The notes below the pieces were generated by a model. It made no database searches. It saw only the letters and a program-made list of their open reading frames with translations, and was not told the DNA's origin. The position numbers were made by a program, and so were the translations under genes. From Chryseobacterium lactis (lineage in GTDB: Bacteria; Bacteroidota; Bacteroidia; Flavobacteriales; Weeksellaceae), in NCBI RefSeq assembly GCF_003815875.1, contig NZ_CP033924.1, forward strand, positions 3,038,001 through 3,102,000: 64,000 nucleotides of DNA. The letters are read 5' to 3'. Shown piece by piece: positions 37,010 through 45,402 of the stretch (its first letter is position 1; every line of letters begins with the position of its first letter).

Positions 37010-37909
37010 ATGGCTAAATCTGTAGATGAATTTAATAAGAAAAGGCTTCGGTCCAGCAATATTACAGTAGTGATAAGTATTGCCTTAGTGTTATTTTTGT
37101 TGGGGCTAATGGGGCTTATTTTAATTAATGCTCAAAAGTATTCCGACTATATCAAGGAACAACTGGTAGTGAATGCCTACTTTGATGAAAATTATGACGC
37201 TAAAGATTCTGTAAAAATTGCAAAACTAGAGGAAGAAACTTTTAAAAAAATCCAGACGTTAGCTCCGGTAAAAAAAGCAACTTATATCTCAAGAAGTATG
37301 GCAGCTACGGAAGCCAAAAAAAGCATGGGGATTGACAGTGATGCATTATTTGAAGAAAATATCTTCCCTTCGTCTATTGAAATAGCCCTTAAACCGGAAT
37401 ATGTAGATCCTGCGAAAATTGATGAAGCGATCAAGGTGATCAAATCTGTTCCGGGAATTATCGATGTGAAGAATGACAGTACCTTGATGGTAGATGTGTA
37501 TAATAACCTGAGCAGAATTTTGAGATGGATCTTAGGATTCTCAATTCTGTTTTTAGTATTGGCGGTTGTTCTTATTAATAACTCAATCCGTCTGAAAATA
37601 TTCTCCAAGAGATTTATTATTAAAACCATGCAGCTGGTGGGAGCCAAAAGAAGATTTATTCTTAAACCTTTCATTATAGAAGCTGTGGTTTTAGGTGCTA
37701 TTGGCGCATTTATAGGTCTTATGGCGTTATTTGGTGTTTGGTATTATTTTACCAATCAGATCGGATCAGCATTTGTACAGGATAATCAGCAATATGTATG
37801 GTTGGTACTATTGGTTGTGGGTGTAGGGATTTTTATTACGGTTTTAAGTACCATTATTGCAACATGGAGATTCTTAAAATCAAACGTTGACGATTTATAT
37901 TACTCTTAA
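37010..37909 (+). CDS. ftsX: Cell-division ABC transporter permease FtsX
   Basis: A 299-residue inner-membrane protein, partner of the ATPase FtsE, which couples divisome constriction to peptidoglycan hydrolase activation. It has the FtsX layout: a short cytoplasmic N-terminus, TM1 (about 20-42, VVISIALVLFLLGLMGLILI), an extracellular domain (about 45-170, with KKATYISRSMAATEAKKSMG), then TM2 (172-192), the cytoplasmic KTMQLVGAKRRFILKPFIIEA loop, TM3 (225-248) and TM4 (265-285). ftsE is not adjacent, as is common in Bacteroidota. The next gene begins two bases after its stop. Confidence 0.94.
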   Translation: MAKSVDEFNKKRLRSSNITVVISIALVLFLLGLMGLILINAQKYSDYIKEQLVVNAYFDENYDAKDSVKIAKLEEETFKKIQTLAPVKKATYISRSMAATEAKKSMGIDSDALFEENIFPSSIEIALKPEYVDPAKIDEAIKVIKSVPGIIDVKNDSTLMVDVYNNLSRILRWILGFSILFLVLAVVLINNSIRLKIFSKRFIIKTMQLVGAKRRFILKPFIIEAVVLGAIGAFIGLMALFGVWYYFTNQIGSAFVQDNQQYVWLVLLVVGVGIFITVLSTIIATWRFLKSNVDDLYYS

Positions 37910-37911
37910 CA

Positions 37912-38208
37912 ATGAGCAAAAAAACAAATAAATTTTCCGCTTCAGATTTTGGAAATGAAGCTGAAGTACCACAAGAAAATACGTTCTATTTCGGACAGCA
38001 GAATTTCAAATGGATGCTGATCGGATTGGCATTTATTGTGGTTGGTTTCCTTCTGATGATGGGCCCGGATGCTAATACCGTAGACGGTAAATTTGATCCC
38101 AACTCATGGAATGATGACGTCTTCTCTATCAGAAGAATCAGAATCGCTCCATTGTTTGTGGTGATAGGTTTTGTCATAGAAGTTTACGCGATTTTAAAAA
38201 GAAAATAA
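37912..38208 (+). CDS. DUF3098 membrane protein
   Basis: A 98-residue protein with two transmembrane helices (about residues 32-50, WMLIGLAFIVVGFLLMMG, and 76-94, PLFVVIGFVIEVYAIL). The conserved loop between them reads DPNSWNDDVFSIRRIRIAP, the DUF3098 signature. The family is restricted to Bacteroidota and its function is unknown. It sits between ftsX and uppP (two-base gap after ftsX), a recurrent order that hints at a role in division or wall synthesis; this is inference. Confidence 0.9.
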   Translation: MSKKTNKFSASDFGNEAEVPQENTFYFGQQNFKWMLIGLAFIVVGFLLMMGPDANTVDGKFDPNSWNDDVFSIRRIRIAPLFVVIGFVIEVYAILKRK

Positions 38209-38225
38209 ATAAAATAACTTTATTT

Positions 38226-38286
38226 AAGGATTAAGAGATTAGAAAATTTAGGGTAACCTTCTGGATTTTCGGATCTCTTAATCTTT
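38226..38286 (+). repeat. Long-loop inverted repeat between DUF3098 gene and uppP
   Basis: AAGGATTAAGAGAT pairs with ATCTCTTAATCTTT (one wobble) across a 33-base loop, ending 15 bases before the uppP start. It could be an attenuator or a mutated repeat; no T-run of terminator quality follows. Confidence 0.45.
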
Positions 38287-38301
38287 TAATTTTAAAAGAA
38301 T

Positions 38302-39120
38302 ATGGATTTAATCAAAGCAATTATTATTGCCATTATAGAGGGGCTTACAGAATATCTTCCTATTTCCTCTACTGCACACATGGGGTTCACTGCCAACCTG
38401 ATGGGGCTGGAAGAAACCGAATTTTTGAAAATGTTTCAGGTTTCCATTCAGTTTGGAGCTATTTTATCAGTTGTGGTCGCTTACTGGAAAAAGTTTTTTG
38501 ATTTAAATAATATTCAGTTTTATTTTAAGCTGGCTTTTGCAGTAGTTCCTGCATTGGTGTTGGGATATTTGTTTGATGATAAAATTGAAGCGATTCTCGG
38601 AAATCAGATTGCTATTTCTTCAGTGTTAGTGCTAGGTGGAGTAGTCTTGCTTTTTGCAGATAAATGGTTTAAAAATCCTACGATTGATGATGAAAAAGGA
38701 ATTACCATAAAAAAGGCTGTGACAATTGGATTCTGGCAGTGTCTGGCAATGATGCCGGGAACTAGCCGTAGTGCAGCTTCTATTATTGGTGGAATGACAC
38801 AAGGGCTGACAAGAAAAGCGGCTGCCGAATTTTCATTTTTCCTTGCAGTTCCTACCATGCTGGCGGTAACAGTATACTCTGTTTTCGTTAAAACATGGGG
38901 AAAAGAGACTCCGAATCCTCAGAAAGGATATGAAATGATTATGGAATCTCAGGATCATATTTTAATCTTTGTAGTGGGTAATGTTGTAGCATTTGTTGTT
39001 GCTCTTATTGCAATCAAAGCATTCATTGGAGTACTTAATAAATATGGTTTCAAACCTTGGGGATGGTACCGTATTTTTGTAGGAATCGCTTTGTTAATTT
39101 ATTTTTATTTCTTTAAATAG
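38302..39120 (+). CDS. uppP: Undecaprenyl-diphosphatase
   Basis: A 272-residue polytopic enzyme of the BacA/UppP family, which dephosphorylates undecaprenyl pyrophosphate so that the lipid carrier can be reused for peptidoglycan and polysaccharide synthesis. Both active-site motifs are present: EGLTEYLPISSTAHM (residues 13-27, the family's EGxTExLPxSSxxH) and PGTSRSAASIIGG (near residue 151). About eight hydrophobic helices are visible. Length equals the family norm. It continues the ftsX operon and is followed 21 bases later by truB. Confidence 0.96.
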   Translation: MDLIKAIIIAIIEGLTEYLPISSTAHMGFTANLMGLEETEFLKMFQVSIQFGAILSVVVAYWKKFFDLNNIQFYFKLAFAVVPALVLGYLFDDKIEAILGNQIAISSVLVLGGVVLLFADKWFKNPTIDDEKGITIKKAVTIGFWQCLAMMPGTSRSAASIIGGMTQGLTRKAAAEFSFFLAVPTMLAVTVYSVFVKTWGKETPNPQKGYEMIMESQDHILIFVVGNVVAFVVALIAIKAFIGVLNKYGFKPWGWYRIFVGIALLIYFYFFK

Positions 39121-39141
39121 AAAATTCATTTAAACCCATTC

Positions 39142-39837
39142 ATGACTGCTGAAGAACTGAAATCAGGATACATATTTTTATTAGACAAGCCTTTAGACTG
39201 GACTTCCTTCCAGGCTGTCAATAAAATGAAATATAAACTCAAAAGGGAATTTGATCTTCCCAAGAAATTCAAAATAGGGCATGCCGGTACTTTAGATCCG
39301 AGAGCCACAGGACTTCTTATCGTATGCTGCGGAAAATTTACCAAGAAAATTCCTGAGATACAAGATGCTCCGAAAGAGTATTGGACAGAGATTAAAATCG
39401 GAGTACAAACAGAATCCTACGATACCGAAAAACCGGAAATCCTTCATCAGGATATTTCCCATATTTCGGAGGAGCAGGTAAAGGAAGTTCTGGAAAAATT
39501 TGTAGGAGAAATCGAGCAGAAGCCACCAATCTATTCTGCAATAAAAATTGATGGGGAGAGAGCCTATAATCTTGCAAGAGCAGGTGAAGAGGTAGAAATG
39601 AAGTCGAGAAAGACAACTATTCATTATCTTAAAGATATTAAAATTCATTTCCCTCTGGTAAGTTTTACCGTTGGATGTGCAAAAGGAACCTATATCAGAA
39701 GCCTTGCTCATGATATCGGACAAGCGTTGGAGGTAGGTGCTTATCTGACCCAATTGAGACGCACAAAAATCGGAGATTATAATATTGAAGATGCTACAGA
39801 TCAGTTTCTAAATAACGACTACAGATTTCAAAGCTGA
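39142..39837 (+). CDS. truB: tRNA pseudouridine(55) synthase
   Basis: A 231-residue enzyme that makes pseudouridine 55 in the T-loop of tRNAs. The catalytic motif GHAGTLDPRATGLL (Asp nucleophile) is near residue 47. DKPLDWTSFQAVNKM opens the domain, PPIYSAIKIDGERAYNLAR is the family's motif near residue 130, and GTYIRSLAHDIGQ follows near 185. The protein is shorter than E. coli TruB (314) because it lacks the C-terminal PUA domain, which is normal in Bacteroidota. It is probably cotranscribed with uppP. Confidence 0.96.
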   Translation: MTAEELKSGYIFLLDKPLDWTSFQAVNKMKYKLKREFDLPKKFKIGHAGTLDPRATGLLIVCCGKFTKKIPEIQDAPKEYWTEIKIGVQTESYDTEKPEILHQDISHISEEQVKEVLEKFVGEIEQKPPIYSAIKIDGERAYNLARAGEEVEMKSRKTTIHYLKDIKIHFPLVSFTVGCAKGTYIRSLAHDIGQALEVGAYLTQLRRTKIGDYNIEDATDQFLNNDYRFQS

Positions 39838-39920
39838 TAAGAACTCCTTATCTTTGCAAAATCCAATTACTGGGTTACTATTTCTACTAATAAAAATTAT
39901 ACCGGTTAAGGAAAAGACCA

Positions 39921-40646
39921 ATGGAAAAGACACGTATCAATAAATATTTATCAGAAGCAGGATACTGTTCGAGAAGAGCAGCAGATAAATTGTTGGAAGA
40001 AGGAAGGATAACAATAAACGGGAAAATTCCTGAACTGGGAACTAAAGTATCTGATGAAGATCTTGTAGAAGTTGATGGGAAACCTATCAGAGAACAGCAG
40101 GAAGAACCTATATATATCGCTTTTAATAAGCCTGTAGGAATTGTTTGTACAACAGATACGAAACGTGAAAAAAATAATATTGTAGACTATATTAATCATC
40201 CCAAAAGAATTTTTCCGATCGGAAGGTTGGATAAACCCAGTGAAGGCTTGATTCTTTTAACCAATGATGGTGATATCGTTAATAAAATCCTTCGTGCCAG
40301 AAATAACCACGAGAAAGAATATATTGTACGGGTTGATAAACCTGTTACTCCGAGGTTCTTAGACAAAATGAGAAACGGAGTTCCAATTCTCGATACCGTT
40401 ACCAAAAAATGTGAAGTTGAGAAGATTGATGACATGAACTTCAGAATTGTCCTTACACAAGGGCTCAACAGACAGATTCGTAGAATGTGCGAATTTCTCG
40501 GATATGAGGTGAAAAAGCTGAAAAGAATCCGTATCATGAACCTTAAACTGGATCTCCCGGTTGGAAAATGGAGGGATTTAACAAGTGAAGAACTTAGTAC
40601 CCTTAATTCTTTACTGACAGATTCAAGCAAAACAATCGACGATTAA
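39921..40646 (+). CDS. rluF: 23S rRNA pseudouridine synthase, RluF-like
   Basis: A 241-residue member of the RsuA/RluB/E/F family. An N-terminal S4 RNA-binding domain ([21 protein letters not shown], about residues 3-50) precedes the catalytic domain with [17 protein letters not shown] (Asp nucleophile, near residue 98). The C-terminal segment [20 protein letters not shown] followed by RIRIMNLKL and GKWRDLT is closer to RluF (23S U2604) than to RluB or RsuA. It lies 83 bases after truB, so it may be a separate transcript or the last gene of the operon. Confidence 0.9.
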   Translation: MEKTRINKYLSEAGYCSRRAADKLLEEGRITINGKIPELGTKVSDEDLVEVDGKPIREQQEEPIYIAFNKPVGIVCTTDTKREKNNIVDYINHPKRIFPIGRLDKPSEGLILLTNDGDIVNKILRARNNHEKEYIVRVDKPVTPRFLDKMRNGVPILDTVTKKCEVEKIDDMNFRIVLTQGLNRQIRRMCEFLGYEVKKLKRIRIMNLKLDLPVGKWRDLTSEELSTLNSLLTDSSKTIDD

Positions 40647-40671
40647 AATTATATAATTAAATAATAAGATG

Positions 40672-40706
40672 GTAAGCAGGAAATATTTCCTGCTTACTTT
40701 TTTTTA
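40672..40706 (+). terminator. Rho-independent terminator (26-bp perfect palindrome)
   Basis: GTAAGCAGGAAA-TA-TTTCCTGCTTAC is perfectly palindromic and is followed by eight or more T, 25 bases after rluF. It ends the ftsX-rluF block. The rest of the 316-base gap to the next gene is AT-rich, with a weak promoter candidate. Confidence 0.9.
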
Positions 40707-40907
40707 TGCCTTTTATGTCGTGAAATTAGAATTTTTATCTGTGATTAATCCATTTGAAAATTGTAAGTGAAGTTGCAGTGATTTTGTCTTGGTTTATTTG
40801 TGGTTTTTGCTATTGATTGTCTTTATTTTTATATGAAAATTAATTATAAAAGATATTTATTATGTGATTTTTTAATAATATTCACATATGAGTGTAATAT
40901 TTTCAGT

Positions 40908-40933
40908 TTGTTAGTGTAAATGTGTTATATTTA
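40908..40933 (+). promoter_or_regulatory. Weak promoter candidate for the beta-propeller lipoprotein
   Basis: TTG (40908-40910), a 15-base spacer and TATATTTA (one mismatch from TAnnTTTG) lie 30 bases before the start codon. The spacing is a little short. Confidence 0.3.
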
Positions 40934-40962
40934 TAATAGTAATAGCTAAAAAACTGAAAACC

Positions 40963-42186
40963 ATGAAATTAAAATTTAACCCGGTTCCGTTCATTATTAT
41001 TTTAATAACATTTGCTAATTGTCAAAATGACAATCACAATTCGGAACTTCCACACGACACTGCTTTTTATATTGACTATAGAAGTCTGACAGGGCAATCG
41101 GACGGTATAGCTGTCATAGAACTCGATCCTGAAGCTCCAAATTTTGGAAATATCAGCAGTAAACTTGAATTAGGTGTTGGTGTGCTGCCTCACCATCTTT
41201 ATTACAATCAGAGTGCAAACAAACTATTCACCACCGCTTTAGGAGGGAGCTATCTCTATCAGATAAAAACAGAAAAGGACAAAAACGGACAACCGATATT
41301 AGTGAATGCAACACCGATTGATACCGGTGAGAATACGGTGGGAGAAAATTTGTTTTTTACCAATGACGGAAGATATTTTATGACCTTTATGGGAGGTGCC
41401 GGAGGACCAAAAGATGGCAGTATAGGTGTTTTTAATGCAAACAATAACCAGCTTATTAAAACCATTAAAGCACCGATTCAGGACAATCCCAATAAATTCA
41501 TTATGTACCCGCATGGTATTTCTGTTAATGAAGAAAAAGGGCTTATGATGGTAACTTCAACCATTCATCCTGATCTCACGACTGGCATGGGAAACACTTG
41601 TACCTTATTGGATCTAAATACCTATGAATTAAAAGAGACCTATCAGGTTGCAGACTCACCCACGGACATGTCCAGTCCTGTTGAGGTTTTATTACTCCGT
41701 GGGAAATTTCCACAATATGCCCTTGCCACAACAATGCTCGGCGGCGATATCTGGATTGCTCCATACAATACCACAACGAAGAAATATGATGCTTTCACCA
41801 AATTATTTGACGGAAGTACACAAGGATTAGGCTGGACTCTCGAAATGTACATTGATGATAATAACAGACTCTATGTGAGCTTTGCTGATCCTGGAAAAGT
41901 TTTGGTCTTTGATATAAGTAACCTTCCTCAACTAAAACTTTTAAAAACCCTTACCGCAGATAAAGGAGCGCATCATATGGTTTTCTTTAAGACCAAAAAA
42001 GGAAAAGAAGTGGTAGCGGTACAAAATAACCTGTTGAATATTCCTAACTTAAATTCCGGCACCATTAATGTTATTGAAATCGAGACGGGGAAAACGTTAG
42101 GTACAGTCGATTTACGTTCCAGATATGGAATGCTTCCTGAATCAATTGAAGGAACCAATGGTCCCAGCAGTTACATGCATCACTAA
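40963..42186 (+). CDS. Lipoprotein with beta-propeller (selenium-binding-protein/YncE-like)
   Basis: A 407-residue exported protein with a lipoprotein-type signal (ITFANC, lipidation expected at Cys20). The body shows repeated blade-like segments: GIAVIELDPEAP, KLFTTALGGSYLYQI, GSIGVFNANNNQLIKTI, CTLLDLNTYELKETYQ, GKVLVFDISNLPQLKLLKTL, and GTINVIEIETGKTLGTVDL. LPHHLYYN and MYPHGISVNEE resemble His-containing motifs of selenium-binding-type propellers, but the Cys residues used by methanethiol oxidase are not evident. The function is therefore not assigned. It stands alone, with an intergenic hairpin after it. Confidence 0.78.
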   Translation: MKLKFNPVPFIIILITFANCQNDNHNSELPHDTAFYIDYRSLTGQSDGIAVIELDPEAPNFGNISSKLELGVGVLPHHLYYNQSANKLFTTALGGSYLYQIKTEKDKNGQPILVNATPIDTGENTVGENLFFTNDGRYFMTFMGGAGGPKDGSIGVFNANNNQLIKTIKAPIQDNPNKFIMYPHGISVNEEKGLMMVTSTIHPDLTTGMGNTCTLLDLNTYELKETYQVADSPTDMSSPVEVLLLRGKFPQYALATTMLGGDIWIAPYNTTTKKYDAFTKLFDGSTQGLGWTLEMYIDDNNRLYVSFADPGKVLVFDISNLPQLKLLKTLTADKGAHHMVFFKTKKGKEVVAVQNNLLNIPNLNSGTINVIEIETGKTLGTVDLRSRYGMLPESIEGTNGPSSYMHH

Positions 42187-42216
42187 AATTTGAAAATGTT
42201 TAAGACGAGAGACTGT

Positions 42217-42243
42217 CCAAAATAGCAACACTGTTTTGGATGG
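42217..42243. terminator. Hairpin between convergent genes
   Basis: TCCAAAA pairs with TTTTGGA around an 11-base loop, with short T-runs. It lies between the propeller gene and the convergent HhH gene and could serve both. Confidence 0.45.
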
Positions 42244-42263
42244 TTTTTACTGCATCTTCCCAG

Positions 42264-43535
42264 TTATTTTAAATATAGTTTCATTCTTTCCTCATACTCT
42301 GGTTTTAATTTTAAAAACTTCAAAATTTTCTTATCATCAGGGTAGGTAATCCGGTAAAAGATGATTTTATCAGCAGAATATTTGAAGTAAGGATGATCTT
42401 TCAGCCATTCTTCAGGAGCTCCTGTTAAAGTATATTTAGGAACATTTGAAACATCCAGCGGTGCTATTGAAATTAATTTTTGAACGAGATCTTTATCAAT
42501 ATTATAGGTTTCTAAAATCTGCTGTTTATTGACAAAACCTCTCAGCTTTTTTCTAAAGCCAATCATCGATCCGGCACTTTTTTCATCCAAACCAAATTCC
42601 AGCAGCTGTTTGAAGGTGATCACATTTAAATCAACTTTTGAAAAATCGGTTTTTTGCTCCTGGGCGTCCTGCTTTTTTGTTGTAAGTTGAATATAAGGTT
42701 TTAATTCCTGAAATTTTTCCGTGGAAATAACAAAACACTTTTGTAGATCTTCTGTACTTTTAAAGCTTCCACGAAGGTTTCTGTCACGATAATTAACAAT
42801 GGTAGTGGCTTGTTTTTCAGAAAAACCTAGTGCTTTCCAGCCTTCTAAATTAAGACTGTTCGGGTCAAAAGGATGATACTGGATTTTGTTCTTTTCAGAA
42901 TTGTTTTTAGTAAAGTTTCTGAAACTTTCAGGTGTTTTTGCAGGCAATAGCAAATAAGGCTGTATTTTGCTGTAATTTTCAGGAGAAATAATAAAACATT
43001 CCCTGAATTTTTCTTTGCTGATAAAGCTTCCACCCAGATAATTTTTATATTTTAAAATGGCTTCAGCTTGTTTTTCACTAAAACCCATTTTTATCCAGTC
43101 TACCGAAGAATACTGATCAGGGTTAAATTTTTTGGAAATAATTAATTCCTTCTTTTCAAAACTTTTGAAGACAGATGAAGATTTCCTGCCTGTTTCCGGA
43201 AGTAGTATAAAGGCTTTTATTTCATTGAATTTCTCTTCTGAAATGGCATAGCATTTTTTTAATTGTTCCTTTGAAGTAAAGTCTCCACCAACAATATCTT
43301 TATACTTGAGAATCGTTGCTGCCTGTTTTTCAGAAAAACCAATATTTTGCCACTGCTCATTATTGAGTGAATTCGGATCAAACGCTGTGATATTGACAGA
43401 ATTTGAAGAGTTCATAATAAATTTGACATCAGGGAAAGTTTCCTTTTCTTTACTGGTATATTTCTGAAAGACAAATAAAATCGTCAGCAGTATACCCATG
43501 AATGCCAGTTTTTGGTAATAGCTTTTTCTCATCAT
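42264..43535 (-). CDS. Membrane-anchored helix-hairpin-helix repeat protein (ComEA-like repeats)
   Basis: A 423-residue protein with one N-terminal membrane segment (about residues 9-24) and a chain of helix-hairpin-helix units spaced by about 85 residues, starting near 52, 137 and 222. These three are close copies: FDPNSLNNEQWQNIGFSEKQ, FNPDQYSSVDWIKMGFSEKQ and FDPNSLNLEGWKALGFSEKQ, each followed by GG.F.SKE..KC..IS. A more divergent fourth unit begins VDLNVITFKQLLEFGLDEKS (near 298), and a fifth degenerate unit ends the protein. HhH units bind DNA non-specifically; ComEA uses two for DNA uptake. The large repeat number and membrane anchor suggest DNA binding outside the inner membrane, but the role is inferred. 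Confidence 0.88.
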   Translation of the reverse strand: MMRKSYYQKLAFMGILLTILFVFQKYTSKEKETFPDVKFIMNSSNSVNITAFDPNSLNNEQWQNIGFSEKQAATILKYKDIVGGDFTSKEQLKKCYAISEEKFNEIKAFILLPETGRKSSSVFKSFEKKELIISKKFNPDQYSSVDWIKMGFSEKQAEAILKYKNYLGGSFISKEKFRECFIISPENYSKIQPYLLLPAKTPESFRNFTKNNSEKNKIQYHPFDPNSLNLEGWKALGFSEKQATTIVNYRDRNLRGSFKSTEDLQKCFVISTEKFQELKPYIQLTTKKQDAQEQKTDFSKVDLNVITFKQLLEFGLDEKSAGSMIGFRKKLRGFVNKQQILETYNIDKDLVQKLISIAPLDVSNVPKYTLTGAPEEWLKDHPYFKYSADKIIFYRITYPDDKKILKFLKLKPEYEERMKLYLK

Positions 43536-43764
43536 CGGGTAAACTTACCGATAAAAATAAAGCGTGGCAATGAGAAGAGATAAAGTGCTGGAGTTTAGAA
43601 TACAGATTGAATAAACCTGCTGATAAAATTAATTAAAAGGGTTTTGAAATAAGTATAAATTACCAAAAGTTTTTGAAATCTTACTCTATATCAAAAAATC
43701 AATACATTTCAAAAGAGCATTGATTTTTTGATAATATGGTTGTCATATAAAAATTTTCTAAAAA

Positions 43765-44460
43765 TTAGAATAGTTCTGCGATAATCAAAAATGTATTATT
43801 ATTAGAGATATAAAAAGTAACTCGGTAATATTTGTTTTCAGCAGCATCGATGATATGACAGATATTTAATTCGTTATTGGCAATGCCAGCTCCTACTGAA
43901 GGAATATTCTGAAAGGTAGAATAATTAGCTGTTGTAAAACCAAGGGCATTATTTGCGTATTCATAACCATTTGAGGCGTATTGTTGATTAACTCCTACAT
44001 TTAAGTTTTTATTCTTACTTTGATTTAAGGCAACTTGTGGAATAGTGGTATTAGGTGCTCCTGCAGAAAATCTGAATATAAGATCTCCAATGGTAACGGT
44101 CTTAGAAGGATCTCCGGTTGTACCAGTGTATATTATCTTTTGTACTTGTGAACCCGATGTATTTGTGACAGCTTGAAAATTCCCCCATACTGGAGCGGCA
44201 GGAGTTCCTGTATTATAGTAATATCCGGCTGGGGATAACCCTCCGGAGCCAGTGTTGTATATCAAAAGCCCTGTTGCGGGACTTAATATTGTAGTAGCAT
44301 CAGTAGAACTTGTAAGGGCTATTTTAGGAAAAATCACTCCTTTGTTAGAGCTATTTATATCAAGTACTGCTGATTTGTCTGGGGTTTGTGTATTAATGCC
44401 TACCTGTGCTGATAAATATGCATTACCAACTATTGCGAGTAATAAAATAGATAATTTCAT
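43765..44460 (-). CDS. Secreted protein of the VGINTxTPxxSAxLDI family
   Basis: A 231-residue exported protein (signal peptide MKLSILLLAIVGNAYLSAQ). The mature N-terminus VGINTQTPDKSAVLDINSS and the following KGVIFPKIALTS ... PATGLLIYNTGSGG are a recurrent signature of secreted flavobacterial proteins, also found in proteins with head-domain or trimeric-fibre character. The C-terminal ~100 residues (FQNIPSVGAGIANNELNICH ... NNTFLIIAELF) form a beta-rich domain. No T9SS sorting domain is present, so it probably stays in the envelope or leaves by another route. It shares an identical 21-base promoter-proximal string with anchor-L gene 3. The function is unknown. Confidence 0.8.
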   Translation of the reverse strand: MKLSILLLAIVGNAYLSAQVGINTQTPDKSAVLDINSSNKGVIFPKIALTSSTDATTILSPATGLLIYNTGSGGLSPAGYYYNTGTPAAPVWGNFQAVTNTSGSQVQKIIYTGTTGDPSKTVTIGDLIFRFSAGAPNTTIPQVALNQSKNKNLNVGVNQQYASNGYEYANNALGFTTANYSTFQNIPSVGAGIANNELNICHIIDAAENKYYRVTFYISNNNTFLIIAELF

Positions 44461-44480
44461 TGTAATGTGTTTTTTTATTA

Positions 44481-44501
44481 CAACAAATTTAATTTTTTTT
44501 T
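44481..44501 (-). promoter_or_regulatory. Promoter-proximal element shared with anchor-L gene 3
   Basis: On the minus strand nine A are followed by TTAAATTTGTTG. The -7 match TAAATTTG (44484-44491) ends 23 bases before the start codon. It is identical over 21 bases to 33636-33657 on the plus strand. Confidence 0.55.
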
Positions 44502-44649
44502 ATAAAATTATTTGTTTTTTTTATGATATTCGCAATAAAATTCACATTTATATTTTATTTATATAATATTTGATAAGTATGATTTATAATATTACATAAA
44601 ACGTAAAAAAAATAGAATTTTATATCGGGCCCTAATGGTAGCTATAACT

Positions 44650-44997
44650 TTATTCTTCAGCATCTCTTTCGCCCAAAGATTCTTTCAGTTTAATAAGTTC
44701 AGCTTTTACGAATTCAAGACGGTCAATAATGGTGATGGTTTCTGAAATTCTGCTGTTGGTCGTTAAGGCAACCCGCGCTCCATCCAGTGTATATCCTTTT
44801 TCTTTGACCAAATGATAGATCATCTGAAGATTTTTAATGTCTTCAGGGGTGAAATATCGGTTACCTTTTCTGTTTTTCTTAGGTTTGATGATAGGGAATT
44901 CCTGTTCCCAATAACGTATTAATGAAGTGTTTACATCAAAGGCTTTGGCCACTTCTCCTATAGAATAATACAGTTTATCGGGTAAGTTTATTTTCAT
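44650..44997 (-). CDS. MerR-family transcriptional regulator
   Basis: A 115-residue DNA-binding protein. The MerR winged helix is clear: YYSIGEVAKAFDVNTSLIRYWEQEFPII (given in shorter part as SIGEVAKAF and LIRYWEQEF) and GNRYFTPEDIKNLQMIYHLV, then a dimerising helix (KAELIKLKESLGERDAEE). No effector-binding domain and no metal-binding cysteine follow, so the inducer is unknown. The start is placed at ATG 44997. A longer reading from 45018 would begin inside the -7 promoter box (45016-45023). The 115-residue length fits the short Bacteroidota MerR group. Confidence 0.92.
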   Translation of the reverse strand: MKINLPDKLYYSIGEVAKAFDVNTSLIRYWEQEFPIIKPKKNRKGNRYFTPEDIKNLQMIYHLVKEKGYTLDGARVALTTNSRISETITIIDRLEFVKAELIKLKESLGERDAEE

Positions 44998-45015
44998 TTT
45001 ACGAATCCTAAACTT

Positions 45016-45047
45016 CAAAGATAGAAATTTTTTGAAGTTTCATCCAA
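45016..45047 (-). promoter_or_regulatory. Promoter of the MerR-family gene
   Basis: On the minus strand TTG (45045-45047), a 21-base spacer and TATCTTTG (45016-45023) match the consensus exactly. The predicted transcript start, about 45012, leaves a ~14-base leader before ATG 44997. The remaining ~350 bases up to 45402 are AT-rich, with no gene seen. Confidence 0.7.
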
Positions 45048-45402
45048 ATATATCTTTCAAAGTAGTTTACAATAGTACGTTTACGATCAAATATTGAATG
45101 TTGATTTTTATAGATAAAAAGAATTGATGTACAATTTTTTTTTAATCTGAAATATGTAACTCGTTGTTTAATTGGTTACTATGGTGAAAAGATGAATTTG
45201 ATACTATTTTGCGTCATTAATATTTTTCTAAATTGTGGAGATATTAATGTAATAATTTATTTATTTGCAATCATTTATATTAATTTTTAAATATAAAATT
45301 GTTTTATTTGTGTTTTGTTATTTTTTATTTAATTTTTACGTGATTTTTTTAAATTAATTTGATTGTTATTGTTAATTTAGTAAAACTAAAAAACCACATT
45401 CT

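Noticed and set aside
43765..44460. The VGINT-family protein as T9SS cargo
   Set aside because: Its C-terminus has no type A or type B sorting motif.
45000..45018. A seven-residue N-terminal extension of the MerR-family protein
   Set aside because: The extended start lies within a consensus -7 box, so the transcript should begin downstream of it.
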